Source: a candidate division WWE3 bacterium | Lineage (GTDB): Bacteria > Patescibacteriota > WWE3 > UBA101185 > UBA10185 | DNA: 44,112 nt | Reading direction: 5' to 3' | Assembly (NCBI GenBank): GCA_945897985.1 | Contig: CAMDGN010000003.1 | Span: 1-44,112, forward strand | Part shown: positions 1 through 11,781 of the stretch, piece by piece | Layout of the letters: every line of letters begins with the position of its first letter | Position numbering within the stretch: the stretch's first letter is position 1 | Notes under the pieces: model-generated | Seen by the model: the letters and a program-made list of their open reading frames with translations, nothing else | The model's database searches: none | Told to the model about the DNA's origin: nothing | Position numbers and translations under genes: made by a program

Positions 1-221
1 TTATAAGCTCTATGAACAACGAATTCCTAAGACAAGAGCTTATTTCTGCCAAATTAAAGTTCGAGGGAGACGGCCCTTTTAAAGTTTATATCAAGGAAAA
101 AGACCTTCAAACTCTCTTTCAAAAACTAAAATCAAAACTCTCACTAATACAAGTTCACAACCCAACTTTAGAGCAGGTTTATCTAAAAATTATAGGAGAT
201 GCAAAACATGAGAACCTTTAA
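1..221 (+). CDS. ABC transporter ATP-binding protein, C-terminal fragment (5' truncated by window)
   Basis: Short ORF ending HNPTLEQVYLKIIGD, typical of DrrA/CcmA-type ABC-2 ATPase C-termini; overlaps the start of an ABC-2 permease. Confidence 0.7.
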   Translation, partial: ISSMNNEFLRQELISAKLKFEGDGPFKVYIKEKDLQTLFQKLKSKLSLIQVHNPTLEQVYLKIIGDAKHENL

Positions 222-987
222 TGCGATCTTTATTATCGCTTATAGAGATGTTTTAAAGCTCTTTAGAGACAAAAGAAGGTTGGTAAGCGGTTTAATATTC
301 CCAATCGCTTCTATTGCGATTTTGGGGTCTAGCTTAGATGCAAATTTATCTAAGACAATTGGTTTTAACTTTTTAGTCTTTGTTTATTTAGGAGTCATGG
401 TTCAAAATATGTTTTCATCCACCGCATCTGGAATTGCTTGGTTAATAGAGGATAGGCAAAATGATTTTTCTCAATCCTTTTTTGTAGCTCCAATTTCTAG
501 ATACGCAATTATTATCGGTAAGATTTTAGGGGAAAGTATTGTTTCTTATACCCAGATTGTAGGTTTGTTGGCAATTGGTTATTTACTAAATATTCCACTA
601 GATTTTGAAAAATTATTACTTCTTTTACCAGTTCTATTTTTGATCTGCTTCTTTGGAGGAGCTTTTGGGGTTTTAATTATGGCTAACTTTATGGATAAAA
701 GAAGTATTGACCAGGTTTTTCCTTTTTTTATCTTTCCACAATTTTTTCTTTCAGGTGTATTCACTCCAATGAAAAACCTGCCTGAGTACCTAATAATACT
801 ATCAAGAATCACCCCATTATTTTATGCAGTCGACTTTGTTAGAGGGATTTATTTTTTTGGTAAGCCTGAATACAGCGAAGTTGTAGTTTACAGCCCTTTA
901 ACCAATTTAATCGTAATGATTATTATGTTTTTCGCGTTTATCATTACCGGTACTTATATCTTTGTTAAATCAGAGAAAGAGAGATAA
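199..987 (+). CDS. ABC-2 type transporter permease
   Basis: 262 aa, six hydrophobic segments, ABC-2 permease-like signatures (FPQFFLSGVFTPMKNLPEYLIILSRITPLFYAVDFVRG). Confidence 0.88.
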   Translation: MQNMRTFNAIFIIAYRDVLKLFRDKRRLVSGLIFPIASIAILGSSLDANLSKTIGFNFLVFVYLGVMVQNMFSSTASGIAWLIEDRQNDFSQSFFVAPISRYAIIIGKILGESIVSYTQIVGLLAIGYLLNIPLDFEKLLLLLPVLFLICFFGGAFGVLIMANFMDKRSIDQVFPFFIFPQFFLSGVFTPMKNLPEYLIILSRITPLFYAVDFVRGIYFFGKPEYSEVVVYSPLTNLIVMIIMFFAFIITGTYIFVKSEKER

Positions 988-990
988 AAT
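985..990 (+). promoter_or_regulatory. -10 box TAAAAT 6 nt before lepB ATG (TTGTTA at 962-967, 17-bp spacer); putative leaderless promoter
   Basis: TTGTTA-N17-TAAAAT-N6-ATG; the -10 overlaps the stop codon of the ABC permease. Confidence 0.5.
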
Positions 991-996
991 ACAGCC

Positions 997-1551
997 ATGT
1001 TTTTAAGAAACGTAAAAAATTCAATATTAGAGATTGTTGAGACTCTTTTGACCTCATTTATAGTACTAATGACTGTGTACGTAGTTGTTGCTTTTCCGGT
1101 CGGAGTCTCTGGATCCTCGATGTCGCCAAATTTAGAAACTGGGGATAGGTTACTGGTTGAAAAGGTGACTAGGCTATTTGAAGGCTATTCCAGAGGAGAT
1201 ATTGTAGTTTTGCATCCTCCTGAGAACGATTATATTGATTATGTCAAAAGAATTGTTGGGATGCCCGGAGACACAATCAAGATAGTTAACTGTAAGGTCA
1301 TGATTTCAAGAAATGATACTAAATTCTTATTAAATGAAGAACTTTATCTTTCCCCAGAGGTTTGCACTAATGGCGGAAAGTCCTTAGCAGAAGGTAGGAT
1401 TTACAATCTTAAAGTTAATGAGTATGTAGTTTTGGGCGATAACAGGGGTAATTCCTCCGATTCCAGGTACTTTGGGATTGTTTCAGAGGATAGAATTCAA
1501 GGTAAAGTGGTAGCAAGACTGTGGCCTTTTGAAAAAGCTAAGCTATACTAA
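997..1551 (+). CDS. lepB: Signal peptidase I
   Basis: N-terminal TM, GSSMSP catalytic Ser motif, YVKRIVGMPGD Lys motif, GDNRGNSSDSRYFG box. Confidence 0.95.
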   Translation: MFLRNVKNSILEIVETLLTSFIVLMTVYVVVAFPVGVSGSSMSPNLETGDRLLVEKVTRLFEGYSRGDIVVLHPPENDYIDYVKRIVGMPGDTIKIVNCKVMISRNDTKFLLNEELYLSPEVCTNGGKSLAEGRIYNLKVNEYVVLGDNRGNSSDSRYFGIVSEDRIQGKVVARLWPFEKAKLY

Positions 1552-1591
1552 ATTTTACTGAGATAAAAATAAACGCAACAAATTAAATATG

Positions 1592-1620
1592 TTGACAGAG
1601 ATAGTTTATTGTATTATCAT
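1592..1620 (+). promoter_or_regulatory. Promoter upstream of rpoB: TTGACA-N17-TATCAT
   Basis: Consensus -35 at 1592-1597, 17-bp spacer, TATCAT at 1615-1620. Confidence 0.6.
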
Positions 1621-1662
1621 GTCCGTATTCGTTTCTTGATTTATAAATAAAAAAACCACTTA

Positions 1663-4600
1663 ATGAGATATAACCTAGCAAAAAATTCAAAGAAGTTCCC
1701 AATACCAAACTTATCAAGCTCACAAAAAGAGTCATACAACACCCTTATTAAAGAAGGTTTTAACGAATTATTAAAAGAATTCGGAACTATTATTGATGAA
1801 AGTGGTAGAGGCTGGGAATTAACTTTCTCAAACCCTACATTAGAAAAACCAGTTATTTCTTTGGAAGAGGCTATTAGAAAAGGAAAATCATACGAGGCTC
1901 CTTGGTATTTAACAGCTACACTTAAAGACGCAGTTAGAAGAATTGAAAAAGTTCAAAACATATACATGGGAGATATCCCATTGATGACTGATACAGGAAC
2001 TTTCATTATTAACGGAACTGAAAAAATAGTACAACACCAACTTGTAAGAGCTGAAGGATCCTACTTCACAGCTGATATCTCTCCAATGACAAGACAAATT
2101 TTAGGAGGAGTTAAAATCCAACCTAAAATTGGATCATGGGTTGAAATCGAAACTTCAAGAACTGGTGTTCTTTCTGTAAAAATTGACAAAAAAAGAAAAT
2201 TTACAGCCACAACTTTACTAAGAGTATTCGGAATTGAATCAGACGATCAAATCAGAGAATTATTCAAGGATGTTGACATTAATCCTGAAGTATCCTATAT
2301 CGAATCAACAATCGTTAAAGACCCTTCATCTTCAAAAGAAGAAGCTGCAATTGAAATCTTCAGAAAAATGAAACCAGGGGAGCCTTTAATTTTAGAAGAT
2401 GCTCAAAGACAAATCAATCAATTATTTTTCGACCCAAACAGATATTCACTTGGTAAAGTTGGAAGATTTAAAATCAATCAAAAATTTGGTTTAGATACAC
2501 CAAACGACGACATTCACAGATTACTCACTAAGGAAGACTTAGTAGAAATTATCAAATATATTATTAAAATTAACAACGGTTTAGGTCAACCTGATGATAT
2601 CGATCACTTAGGAAATAGAAGACTTAAATCAGTTGGTGAATTACTACAAATTGAAGTTAGAAGAGGTTATTTACAACTTAAGGCTAATATTTTAGAAAAA
2701 ATTTCTCTACAGCAAAGAGACTCTTTCCCAGAGCCTTCAGTTTTGATTTCAACCAAGCCTGTTTCATCAAAGATTCAATCTTTCTTTAATACTGGTAGAT
2801 CAACTGCTCTACACGAACAGTTCAACCCATTAACAAGACTTGACTACTTACGAAGAATGAATGCAGCTGGTCTTACTAAAGAAAGAGCTGGACTTGCGGT
2901 AAGAGACGTTCACTATTCACAATACGGTAAAATTTGTGCCGTTAGAACTCCAGAAGGTGCAAGCATTGGTCTTACAACTTTCTTATCTATCTACGCAAGA
3001 ATTAACGAGTATGGTTTCATTGAAACCCCTTACTTCGTACTTGATAAATCAGGAGACAAAGTAAAAGTTACTGATCAAGTAGTTTACCTTGCAGCTTACG
3101 ATGAAGATAATTCCTACATCATAGGGTATGGAGCTGAAATTGACGAAAAAGGATTCATTGTTGAAAAGCAAGTTCCTCTTAGAAAGAAAGGTCAATTTAT
3201 CCTTGGTGATCCAGCTCAAGCTGATTACATTGACGTTGACTCAGCTCAGGTTATCGGTATCACTGCAGGACTTATTCCTTTCATTCAATCTGACGACGTT
3301 ACTAGAACCTTGATGGCTTCATCCCAATTGAACCAAGCTGTTCCTCTGATTAAAGCTGACGCCCCATTAGTTGGAACTGGTATTGAAGAAGATATTGCTA
3401 AAAATTCTGAATGGATTCAATTTGCCGATAAAGATGGTGTTGTTGAATACGCTGACTCTTCTAAAGTTATTGTTAGATACGCAGGAGATAAAGAATTAAC
3501 AACTTATAACCCAACTAAGTTTAGAAAATCAAATCAAAATACAAACTATAACCAAAAAGTTACAGTTAATTCAGGTCAAAAAGTTAAAGCCGGAGAAATT
3601 CTTTTCGAAGGACCTTCAATCTCTAATGGTGAGTTAGCAATTGGTGCTAACGTTAGAGCTGCTTACATGGTATGGAGTGGTTATGAATTCGAAGACGGAA
3701 TTGTAATCTCTGACAGACTTGTAAAAGAAGACATTTTAACATCTATTAAAATTGAAATTAAAGAGTGTGAAGTTGTTGAAACTAAACTTGGAAATGAAGA
3801 GATCACAAGAGACATTCCTAACGTTTCTGAAGATTCACTTAGACACTTAGACAAACACGGTATCATCGCTGTTGGATCAGAAGTTTTCCCAGGAGATATC
3901 CTAGTTGGTAAAGTCGCACCTAAAGGTGAAGGAGATTTATCAGCTGAAGAAAGACTTCTACGAGCTATCTTCGGAGAAAAAGCTAAAGATGTCAGAAACA
4001 CCTCCCTATCTATGGATAACGGAGAAAAGGGAACTGTTATTGAGGTTAGAAGACTGTCTAGAAAAGATTCAAGCTTCAGCAAAAACGGTGTTATTGAAAA
4101 AGTTCAAGTTTTCATTGCACAACAAAAGAAGATTGAAATCGGAGACAAATTGGCTGGAAGACACGGAAACAAAGGAGTTATCTCCGCTATCGTTCCTGAA
4201 ATTGACATGCCTCACATGGAAGACGGAACTACAATAGATATTATCTTCTCAGCAGAATCTGTACTTAAGAGAATGAACTTAGGTCAAACCTTCGAAGCTC
4301 CTCTAGGACTTGCTGGAAGAAGATTAGGTAAAAGGTACACAGTTCCTGTTCTTAAAGAGATCGATAACGATATTATTGCTAAAGAACTTGAAGATGCCAA
4401 TATACCTGCTAACGGTAAAGTTAGATTGGTTGATGGTAGAACCGGTGAGTTCTTTGACAGACCAATTACTGTTGGAGAAACTTATATCCTAAAACTTCAC
4501 CACATGTCTGAGGATAAGATTCACGCAAGATCTGTTGGACCTTATAACTTGATCCACCAACAACCTCAACAAGGTAAACAAAACATGGGTGGTCAAAGAC

Positions 4601-4980
4601 TTGGAGAAATGGAAGTTTGGGCATTGCAAGCTTATTCAGCTGCAAACTTACTACAAGAAATGTTGACAATCAAATCAGACGATATGATTGGAAGAGATAA
4701 AGCTTATAGAGCAATTCTTGAAGGTCAACCAATTCCTGAGCCTACAGTTCCTGAATCATTCAAACTTCTTGTAAGAGAGTTGAACGGTCTAGGTCTAGGT
4801 ATCGATCCTTTAGAAGCTATTAGACAAGAAGTGGAAGATGTTGTTACTCCGGAAACACCTCTTGTTGAAGAAGAAAGCACATTGGCTGATGAAGATACAG
4901 CAGACAAAATAACTGAAGGTATGTCAGAAGTTGATGATAAAAAAGATGTTAATTTCGAAAATATGGAGGAAATAGAATAA
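1663..4980 (+). CDS. rpoB: DNA-directed RNA polymerase subunit beta
   Basis: 1105 aa with canonical beta motifs (GRHGNKGV, GGQRLGEMEVWALQAYSAANLLQEMLT, KSDDMIGR). Confidence 0.99.
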   Translation: MRYNLAKNSKKFPIPNLSSSQKESYNTLIKEGFNELLKEFGTIIDESGRGWELTFSNPTLEKPVISLEEAIRKGKSYEAPWYLTATLKDAVRRIEKVQNIYMGDIPLMTDTGTFIINGTEKIVQHQLVRAEGSYFTADISPMTRQILGGVKIQPKIGSWVEIETSRTGVLSVKIDKKRKFTATTLLRVFGIESDDQIRELFKDVDINPEVSYIESTIVKDPSSSKEEAAIEIFRKMKPGEPLILEDAQRQINQLFFDPNRYSLGKVGRFKINQKFGLDTPNDDIHRLLTKEDLVEIIKYIIKINNGLGQPDDIDHLGNRRLKSVGELLQIEVRRGYLQLKANILEKISLQQRDSFPEPSVLISTKPVSSKIQSFFNTGRSTALHEQFNPLTRLDYLRRMNAAGLTKERAGLAVRDVHYSQYGKICAVRTPEGASIGLTTFLSIYARINEYGFIETPYFVLDKSGDKVKVTDQVVYLAAYDEDNSYIIGYGAEIDEKGFIVEKQVPLRKKGQFILGDPAQADYIDVDSAQVIGITAGLIPFIQSDDVTRTLMASSQLNQAVPLIKADAPLVGTGIEEDIAKNSEWIQFADKDGVVEYADSSKVIVRYAGDKELTTYNPTKFRKSNQNTNYNQKVTVNSGQKVKAGEILFEGPSISNGELAIGANVRAAYMVWSGYEFEDGIVISDRLVKEDILTSIKIEIKECEVVETKLGNEEITRDIPNVSEDSLRHLDKHGIIAVGSEVFPGDILVGKVAPKGEGDLSAEERLLRAIFGEKAKDVRNTSLSMDNGEKGTVIEVRRLSRKDSSFSKNGVIEKVQVFIAQQKKIEIGDKLAGRHGNKGVISAIVPEIDMPHMEDGTTIDIIFSAESVLKRMNLGQTFEAPLGLAGRRLGKRYTVPVLKEIDNDIIAKELEDANIPANGKVRLVDGRTGEFFDRPITVGETYILKLHHMSEDKIHARSVGPYNLIHQQPQQGKQNMGGQRLGEMEVWALQAYSAANLLQEMLTIKSDDMIGRDKAYRAILEGQPIPEPTVPESFKLLVRELNGLGLGIDPLEAIRQEVEDVVTPETPLVEEESTLADEDTADKITEGMSEVDDKKDVNFENMEEIE

Positions 4981-7900
4981 TGAAAAATATACAGGATCTT
5001 AAAAAATTTGAAGCGTTAAAAATTTATATTGCGTCAACTGACGACATTTTAAATTGGTCCTATGGTGAGATTACTAAACCTGAAACTATTAACTATAGAA
5101 CTTTTAAACCTGAAAAATTTGGTTTATTCGATGAAAGAATTTTCGGACCTCATAAATCTTACGAGTGTGCTTGTGGAAAATATAAAAGAATTAGATACAA
5201 AGGTGTAATTTGTGATAAATGTGGTGTTGAAGTAACTACCTCAAAAGTTAGAAGAGAAAGAATGGGCCACATTAAACTTGCTACTCCTGTTGCACACGTA
5301 TGGTTTTTTAAGGCAAACCCTTCAAAATTAGCTACATTATTAGACTTATCTCCTAGAAATCTTGAATCTGTTATTTATTTCTCATCTTTCATCGTAACTG
5401 AAGTTGAGAACTCTAAAAAACCTTCCGCAGTTACTAAAGTTGAAAAAGACTTGATGGCTGAGAAGGAGCTGTTAGTTAGAGAAATGGAACTTAAGATCGC
5501 TGACTTAGAAGCTACAAAAGGTGCCGAACTCAGAGCTAAAAAAGGCCTATCTGTAGAGGAAGCTTTAAACAAGCTACAAGGCCAAATACAAAAAATTAAA
5601 AACAATTATGCTGATAAACAAGCTGATGTTGAGTCTCAATACAAGATGTTTATTAAGAGAATTGAAAGCATGGATGTTCATACAATTATCCCTGATACAG
5701 AATATACAGTTTTGATGTCTTACCTACCATTGTTTGCAAAATTAAGCATTGGTGCTGAAGGAATTCAACAAATTCTTAAAGACTTAGACTTGAATAAAAT
5801 CGCTCTTGAGTTAAAAGAGGGTCTTGAGAATGCTAAAGAAGCTAAAGCTATCAAACTTCTTAAGAGATTAAAAGTTGTTGAAGGCTTCAGAAGATCAAGC
5901 ATTAACCCAGACAGAATGATTATGGAAGTAATTCCAGTAATCCCTTGTGACTTAAGACCAATCGTTCCTATTGAAGGTGGAAGAGCTTTCTCATCTGACT
6001 TAAACGACTTATATAGAAGAGTTATCAATAGAAATAACCGATTGAAGAGACTTATGGATCTTGGTGCCCCTGAGATTATCTTAAGAAACGAAAAAAGAAT
6101 GTTACAAGAAGCTGTTGACGGTTTATTTGACTCTTCAAAACAAAGAGTAAGTTCAAAAGCAGCTAGAGGTCCTCAAGCAGCTAAAAAACAATTAAAGTCA
6201 CTTGCTGACCTACTAAAAGGTAAATCTGGACGATTCAGAGGTAACCTTCTTGGTAAAAGAGTGGACTACTCAGGAAGATCCGTTATCGTTAACGGCCCTG
6301 ATTTGAAGATTAATGAGTGTGGTATTCCTAGAGAAATGGCTCTTGAGTTATTCAAACCAATGGTTCTAAGAGAACTTATGGTTAGAGGTAATCCAAATGA
6401 AAGATCAGCTAAGGCTGTACTTGATTCAAGAGTTGGTGAAGTTTATGACGTATTGGAAGAGGTTGTAAAAGGCCATCCAGTTCTTCTAAACAGAGCTCCT
6501 ACACTTTGGAGACTTGGTATCCAAGCTTTCTATCCAAAATTAATTGATGGAAACGCAATCAGATTACACTTATGTGTTGCTTCTGGTTATAACGCGGACT
6601 TTGACGGTGACACTATGTCTGTTCACGTTCCTCTATCCGAAAAAGCTATTGATGAAGCTAAGAATTTAATGATTTCAACCAATAACTTGTTGAAACCTTC
6701 AGACGGTACTCCAGTTGCTAACCCAGCTAAGGAAATGATCTGGGGATGTTTCTACCTAACTAAGATGGATGAAACAATGCCTGAATACTCAAAAGTATTC
6801 TCAAACTTTGACGAAGCAAGGTACATTTTAGATTCAACTTCTGAAATTGATGTACACCAACCAATCAAAGTAAGACACAATGGGGAAATTATTAGAACAA
6901 CTGTTGGAAGAATTATTTTTAACGAAATTATCCCTTCAGATGTGTTTGAAAATAAATCTTTTGACAAAAAAGCTATCAACAAATCAATTCTTGACGCCTT
7001 TAAAATCGTTGATAATGAAAGACTTGGTCAATTTATTGACGACCTAAAGAATATCGGTTTGAAATACGGAACCAGTTCTGGTCAATCAGCTTCTGCTAGG
7101 GATATTGTCTCTCCAGAATCTCTTGATATTGTTATTTCTGAAGCTAAGCTAAAAATGGAAGAGCTAAACAAAGCTCTAAAAAGAGGTCTTGCTACTCAAC
7201 AAAACGTTTCCCAAAGAGCCAACGAGATCTGGAAAGATGCGTTCGCAAAAATCCAAAGTGATTTATGGAACAACTTATCAGCTACTAACCCTGTTAAAGA
7301 GTTGATCGAATCAGGATCTTCAAAAGCTACAAAAGATTCTATTACTCAGATTGCTGGAATGAAAGGTCAGATCGTTGACACATCAGGTAAAACTGTTGAT
7401 TTCCCAATCTTAGGAAATTATATTTCAGGACTTTCAGGTTTTGAATACTTCTTAAGCTCTAAATCAGCTAGAAAAGGACTTTCAGACCGAGCTCTAAAGA
7501 CTGCTGACTCCGGTTATTTAACTAGAAGATTAGTAGACGTTGCTCAAGACGTTATTGTTAGACAAGAAGATTGTGGAACAACAGACGGATTTGCAATGGA
7601 AGTTACAGATAAAGGTTTCTCTCTTGATTTCGAGTCAAGAATGGAAGGAAGATTTGTAGCTAAAGATGTTAAAGACGGAAGCAAAGTTGTGATTAAAGCT
7701 GGAACAATGTTAACCGCTGAGATTATCAAAGAGATTAAATCTCTTGGTATCAAGGAGATATCAATTAGATCACCACTATCTTGTCAGACAAATAGAGGAA
7801 TCTGTCAAAAATGCTTTGGAATAGATTTAATGACTAAGGAAATGATAAAGATTGGTACTCCAATTGGAGTTGCTTCCGCACAATCTATCGGAGAGCCAGG

Positions 7901-8660
7901 AACTCAGTTAACAATGAGAACATTCTGGGGAGGAGGAGTTGCCGGAGGAGCTGACATTACTGTTGGTCTTGAAAGAGTTGAAGAAATTTTCGAGGCTAGA
8001 ATTCCAAAAGCTCAAGCAACCCTTGCTGAAATTGACGGTAAAGTTAAGATTATAGAGACCGGAGATGATAGAAAGATTATTATTCTACCTAAGAACAAGA
8101 CTGAGGAAGAAGAAGCTGAGTATATTATCGATACAGTTATGAAGATTATCGTTGAAGATGGTCAAGAAGTTGTAAAGGGTGACAAATTAACAGACGGACA
8201 CAAAGACCTAACTGAGTTACAAAGACTAGTTGGAGTTGCTGGAACTAAGAAGTACATCGTAGATGACGTTGTTAAGATGTATTCATCACAAGGTGTTGCT
8301 TTAAACGACAAATATGTGGAAGTTATTGTAAGACAAATGTTTAATCACGTTAGAGTTGAGGATTCAGGAGACACAACATTTATGGTTGGTGAAACTGTAA
8401 CAAGAGCAGGATTTAAAGAAGAGAATGAAAAGATTATTGCTTCAGGTGGAAGACCTGCAATTGGAAACGTTATCTTACTTGGAATCAAGAGAGCTGCTAT
8501 CGGATCAGATTCATTCTTATCCGCTGCATCATTTGAGCAAACATCGCTAGTATTGACCGATGCTGCTGCTTCTGGTAAAGTTGACTCGCTAATCGGATTG
8601 AAGGAAAACGTAATTATAGGAAGACTAATTCCAGTAGGTGATTACGTAAAGAAAATATAA
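4980..8660 (+). CDS. rpoC: DNA-directed RNA polymerase subunit beta'
   Basis: 1226 aa; [23 protein letters not shown] zinc finger, [17 protein letters not shown] catalytic loop. Confidence 0.99.
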   Translation: MKNIQDLKKFEALKIYIASTDDILNWSYGEITKPETINYRTFKPEKFGLFDERIFGPHKSYECACGKYKRIRYKGVICDKCGVEVTTSKVRRERMGHIKLATPVAHVWFFKANPSKLATLLDLSPRNLESVIYFSSFIVTEVENSKKPSAVTKVEKDLMAEKELLVREMELKIADLEATKGAELRAKKGLSVEEALNKLQGQIQKIKNNYADKQADVESQYKMFIKRIESMDVHTIIPDTEYTVLMSYLPLFAKLSIGAEGIQQILKDLDLNKIALELKEGLENAKEAKAIKLLKRLKVVEGFRRSSINPDRMIMEVIPVIPCDLRPIVPIEGGRAFSSDLNDLYRRVINRNNRLKRLMDLGAPEIILRNEKRMLQEAVDGLFDSSKQRVSSKAARGPQAAKKQLKSLADLLKGKSGRFRGNLLGKRVDYSGRSVIVNGPDLKINECGIPREMALELFKPMVLRELMVRGNPNERSAKAVLDSRVGEVYDVLEEVVKGHPVLLNRAPTLWRLGIQAFYPKLIDGNAIRLHLCVASGYNADFDGDTMSVHVPLSEKAIDEAKNLMISTNNLLKPSDGTPVANPAKEMIWGCFYLTKMDETMPEYSKVFSNFDEARYILDSTSEIDVHQPIKVRHNGEIIRTTVGRIIFNEIIPSDVFENKSFDKKAINKSILDAFKIVDNERLGQFIDDLKNIGLKYGTSSGQSASARDIVSPESLDIVISEAKLKMEELNKALKRGLATQQNVSQRANEIWKDAFAKIQSDLWNNLSATNPVKELIESGSSKATKDSITQIAGMKGQIVDTSGKTVDFPILGNYISGLSGFEYFLSSKSARKGLSDRALKTADSGYLTRRLVDVAQDVIVRQEDCGTTDGFAMEVTDKGFSLDFESRMEGRFVAKDVKDGSKVVIKAGTMLTAEIIKEIKSLGIKEISIRSPLSCQTNRGICQKCFGIDLMTKEMIKIGTPIGVASAQSIGEPGTQLTMRTFWGGGVAGGADITVGLERVEEIFEARIPKAQATLAEIDGKVKIIETGDDRKIIILPKNKTEEEEAEYIIDTVMKIIVEDGQEVVKGDKLTDGHKDLTELQRLVGVAGTKKYIVDDVVKMYSSQGVALNDKYVEVIVRQMFNHVRVEDSGDTTFMVGETVTRAGFKEENEKIIASGGRPAIGNVILLGIKRAAIGSDSFLSAASFEQTSLVLTDAAASGKVDSLIGLKENVIIGRLIPVGDYVKKI

Positions 8661-8661
8661 T

Positions 8662-9081
8662 ATGCCAACATTTAACCAGTTGTTGAAAACAAAAAGAAAA
8701 TCGAAAAAACTTAAATCAAAAGCTCCGGCTCTAGGTGAAATTTTTAACTCAAAAAAGAAGGTTTCTAAGAAATTAATCTCTCCTTTCAAGAGAGGTGTTT
8801 GTTTACAAGTTAAAACACAAACTCCTAAGAAACCTAACTCAGCTTTAAGAAAAGTTGCTAGAGTTAGACTTTCAAACGGTAAAGAGCTAACTGCTTACAT
8901 CCCAGGAGAAGGACATAACTTACAAGAGCACTCTGTTGTAATGATCAGAGGTGGAAAAGTTAAAGACTTGCCAGGTATTAAATATACAATTGTTAGAGGT
9001 ACTTTCGACTTACAAGGAGTTAAAAATAGAAAAACTTCAAGATCAGTTTACGGTACTAAGAAAGAGGTAGTTAAAAAATAA
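8662..9081 (+). CDS. rpsL: 30S ribosomal protein S12
   Basis: [44 protein letters not shown]. Confidence 0.98.
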   Translation: MPTFNQLLKTKRKSKKLKSKAPALGEIFNSKKKVSKKLISPFKRGVCLQVKTQTPKKPNSALRKVARVRLSNGKELTAYIPGEGHNLQEHSVVMIRGGKVKDLPGIKYTIVRGTFDLQGVKNRKTSRSVYGTKKEVVKK

Positions 9082-9084
9082 CCT

Positions 9085-9549
9085 ATGAGATCAGGAGCCA
9101 TTAAAAAAAGACAAGTAAACCCAGATATCGTTTTCAAATCAAAAACTGTATCTAAATTAATTAACATCTTAATGTTACACGGTAAGAAGTCTCTTGCTGA
9201 AAAAATTATTTATTCTTCATTAGATAAAATTAATGAAGACAAGAAAGAGTCATTAAGAATTTTCGAACAAGCTATCAAGAATGTAATGCCTAAAAATGAA
9301 GTTAGATCAAGAAGAGTTGGTGGAGCAACCTACCAAGTTCCTTATCCAGTTAAACACGAAAGATCTGAAAGTTTAGCTTTAAAATGGATTGTTGAATCTG
9401 CTAGAAAAAAACAAGGTAAAGAGATGGTAGAATTTTTGAAAGATGAGATTCTAAACGCATACAATAATATGGGCGACGCTATCAGAAAAAGAGACGACGT
9501 TCATAAGATGGCTGAATCAAACAAGGCCTTCTCTCACTTAAAGATCTAA
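9085..9549 (+). CDS. rpsG: 30S ribosomal protein S7
   Basis: S7 signatures VRSRRVGGATYQVPYPV and AYNNMGDAIRKRDDVHKMAESNKAFSH; position after rpsL. Confidence 0.97.
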   Translation: MRSGAIKKRQVNPDIVFKSKTVSKLINILMLHGKKSLAEKIIYSSLDKINEDKKESLRIFEQAIKNVMPKNEVRSRRVGGATYQVPYPVKHERSESLALKWIVESARKKQGKEMVEFLKDEILNAYNNMGDAIRKRDDVHKMAESNKAFSHLKI

Positions 9550-9599
9550 TCTAATAAGTATAAATTTTTGAGGAAACTTCGTTACAAGAGACTTAAAAT

Positions 9600-11687
9600 A
9601 TGAGTGAAAATATTACATATCCATTAGAGAAAATTAGAAACATTGGTATTATTGCGCACGTTGATGCCGGTAAAACTACAACTACAGAGAGAATTTTATT
9701 TTATACAGGTAAATCCCACAAAATTGGAGAAGTGCATGAAGGCGCAGCTCAAATGGACTGGATGGAACAAGAGCGAGAAAGAGGTATTACAATTACTTCT
9801 GCTGCTACAACATGTTTTTGGGATAATCACAGAATTAACATTATAGATACACCAGGTCACGTTGACTTCACAGCTGAGGTTGAAAGATCCTTAAGAGTTC
9901 TTGATGGTGGTGTTGTATTGTTTGACGGAGCTCAAGGAGTAGAACCTCAATCCGAGACTGTCTGGAAACAAGCAGAAAAATACGGAGTTCCACTACTTGC
10001 TTTCATAAATAAATTAGACAAAGTTGGAGGAGATTTCTTCATGACTATGGATACTATCCACGAGAGACTTTCCAAAGACGCAGTTGCTGTCCAACTTCCA
10101 TTAGGCTTTGAAGAAACATTCTCAGGAGTTATCGATCTTATCGAACGAAAAGCCTACAAATTTGAAGGAAAAATGGGTCTTGACGTTATAGAGATTGAAA
10201 TCCCTCAAGACATGCTTGAAAAAGTTGAAACTTATAGAAGCACCCTAGTTGAAAAAATTTCTGAAAAAGATGATGTTTTAATGGACAAATTCTTAAATGG
10301 AGAAGAGATCTCAGTTATTGAACTTAAAACAACTCTAAGAAAATTAGTTATTAGTACAACAATCTACCCTATTTTTTGCGGGTCCTCTCTTAAAAATGTT
10401 GGAACCCAAAAATTACTTGATGGTGTTGTAGATTACCTACCTTCACCTAAAGATAAACCTCTTATTAAAGCTAAAAAAGATAATCAAGATGGTGAAGAAA
10501 TTGAACTTATCCCAAACCCAAATGGTGAATTTGCGGCCCTTGCCTTCAAAATCCAAACCGATCCTTATGTTGGAAGAATTACTTATTTCAGAGTTTACTC
10601 TGGAAAAATTTCTGCAGGATCTTACGTCTTGAATCCAAAGAATGGTAAACGAGAAAGAGTTTCAAGACTTCTTCTTATGCATGCAAATCACAGAGAAGAG
10701 ATTAAGGAAGTAGGCGCTGGAGAAATTGCTGTTGCTGTTGGACTAACAGAAACTAGAACAGGAGATACAATGTGTTCTGAAAACACACCAGTTGTGCTAG
10801 AGTCAATTAAATTTGCTACTCCGGTTATCGGACTTGTTATCGAACCAAAGACAAAAAATGATAGAGACAGATTAGGTGAAGCTTTAAGAAAATATCAAGA
10901 AGAGGACCCAACCTTCAAAGTTGAAACTGATGCTGAAACTGCTGAGACTCTTATCTACGGAATGGGTGAATTACACCTTGAGATTATCGTAGATAGATTG
11001 AGAAGAGAGTTTAAAGTTGAGGTTACTACTGGTAAACCCCAAGTTGCCTATAGAGAAACTATTAAGGGTACTGCTGATGTTGAAAATAAATTCATAAGAC
11101 AAACTGGAGGTAGAGGTCAATACGGTCACGTATACATAAGAATTAAACCTCTTGATCAAGGTACTGGATTACAGTTTATTGATAAAATCGTTGGAGGTTC
11201 AATTCCTAGAGAATTTATTCCGGCTGTAGAAAAAGGATTTAAGGAAGCTTGTGAAGCTGGAACTACTGCTGGATACCCTGTAGTAGATATTGAATGCACT
11301 CTATATGATGGGTCATATCACGATGTGGACTCTTCCGAAATTGCCTTCAGGATTGCAGCAATTGAAGCTTTTAGGACAGCACAAAAGAAAGCTACCCCAA
11401 TATTACTTGAACCAATTATGAGTGTTGAGGTTGTTGTCCCTGAAGAATTCATGGGAGATATTATTGGAGATCTATCCTCAAGAAGAGGAAAGATTGAAGG
11501 TACTGAACAAAGGAGCATGTCCAGAGTTATCAGCGCAAAGGTTCCTTTGTCTGAAATGTTCGGGTATGTAACTCACGCTAGAGGTCTAACTCAAGGAAGA
11601 GCTGTTCCAAATATGGAATTCTCACACTATGAGGAGGTACCTTCAAACTTGGTACAGGATATTGCATCAAAAAGAGCTAAGAAATAA
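9600..11687 (+). CDS. fusA: Elongation factor G
   Basis: [50 protein letters not shown]; 695 aa. Confidence 0.99.
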   Translation: MSENITYPLEKIRNIGIIAHVDAGKTTTTERILFYTGKSHKIGEVHEGAAQMDWMEQERERGITITSAATTCFWDNHRINIIDTPGHVDFTAEVERSLRVLDGGVVLFDGAQGVEPQSETVWKQAEKYGVPLLAFINKLDKVGGDFFMTMDTIHERLSKDAVAVQLPLGFEETFSGVIDLIERKAYKFEGKMGLDVIEIEIPQDMLEKVETYRSTLVEKISEKDDVLMDKFLNGEEISVIELKTTLRKLVISTTIYPIFCGSSLKNVGTQKLLDGVVDYLPSPKDKPLIKAKKDNQDGEEIELIPNPNGEFAALAFKIQTDPYVGRITYFRVYSGKISAGSYVLNPKNGKRERVSRLLLMHANHREEIKEVGAGEIAVAVGLTETRTGDTMCSENTPVVLESIKFATPVIGLVIEPKTKNDRDRLGEALRKYQEEDPTFKVETDAETAETLIYGMGELHLEIIVDRLRREFKVEVTTGKPQVAYRETIKGTADVENKFIRQTGGRGQYGHVYIRIKPLDQGTGLQFIDKIVGGSIPREFIPAVEKGFKEACEAGTTAGYPVVDIECTLYDGSYHDVDSSEIAFRIAAIEAFRTAQKKATPILLEPIMSVEVVVPEEFMGDIIGDLSSRRGKIEGTEQRSMSRVISAKVPLSEMFGYVTHARGLTQGRAVPNMEFSHYEEVPSNLVQDIASKRAKK

Positions 11688-11717
11688 CCATAAAAGCACT
11701 TTATTTCAGTAAATTTT

Positions 11718-11726
11718 TGGTATAAT
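11718..11726 (+). promoter_or_regulatory. Extended -10 promoter (TGG-TATAAT) upstream of tuf
   Basis: AAATTTTTGGTATAATATCGG; perfect TATAAT at 11721-11726 with TGn. Confidence 0.6.
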
Positions 11727-11781
11727 ATCGGAGTTATTATTTGTAATTAATTGAGGAAACCCCTCACATAGAAAGATTTAT

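Noticed and set aside
579-812. Antisense ORF within the ABC permease and many similar ORFs opposite or within conserved genes (e.g. 1909-2097, 3681-4082, 5375-5605, 11857-12132, 15865-16233, 40535-40897)
   Set aside because: Shadow ORFs of conserved coding sequences in an AT-rich genome; no promoter, SD or protein features.
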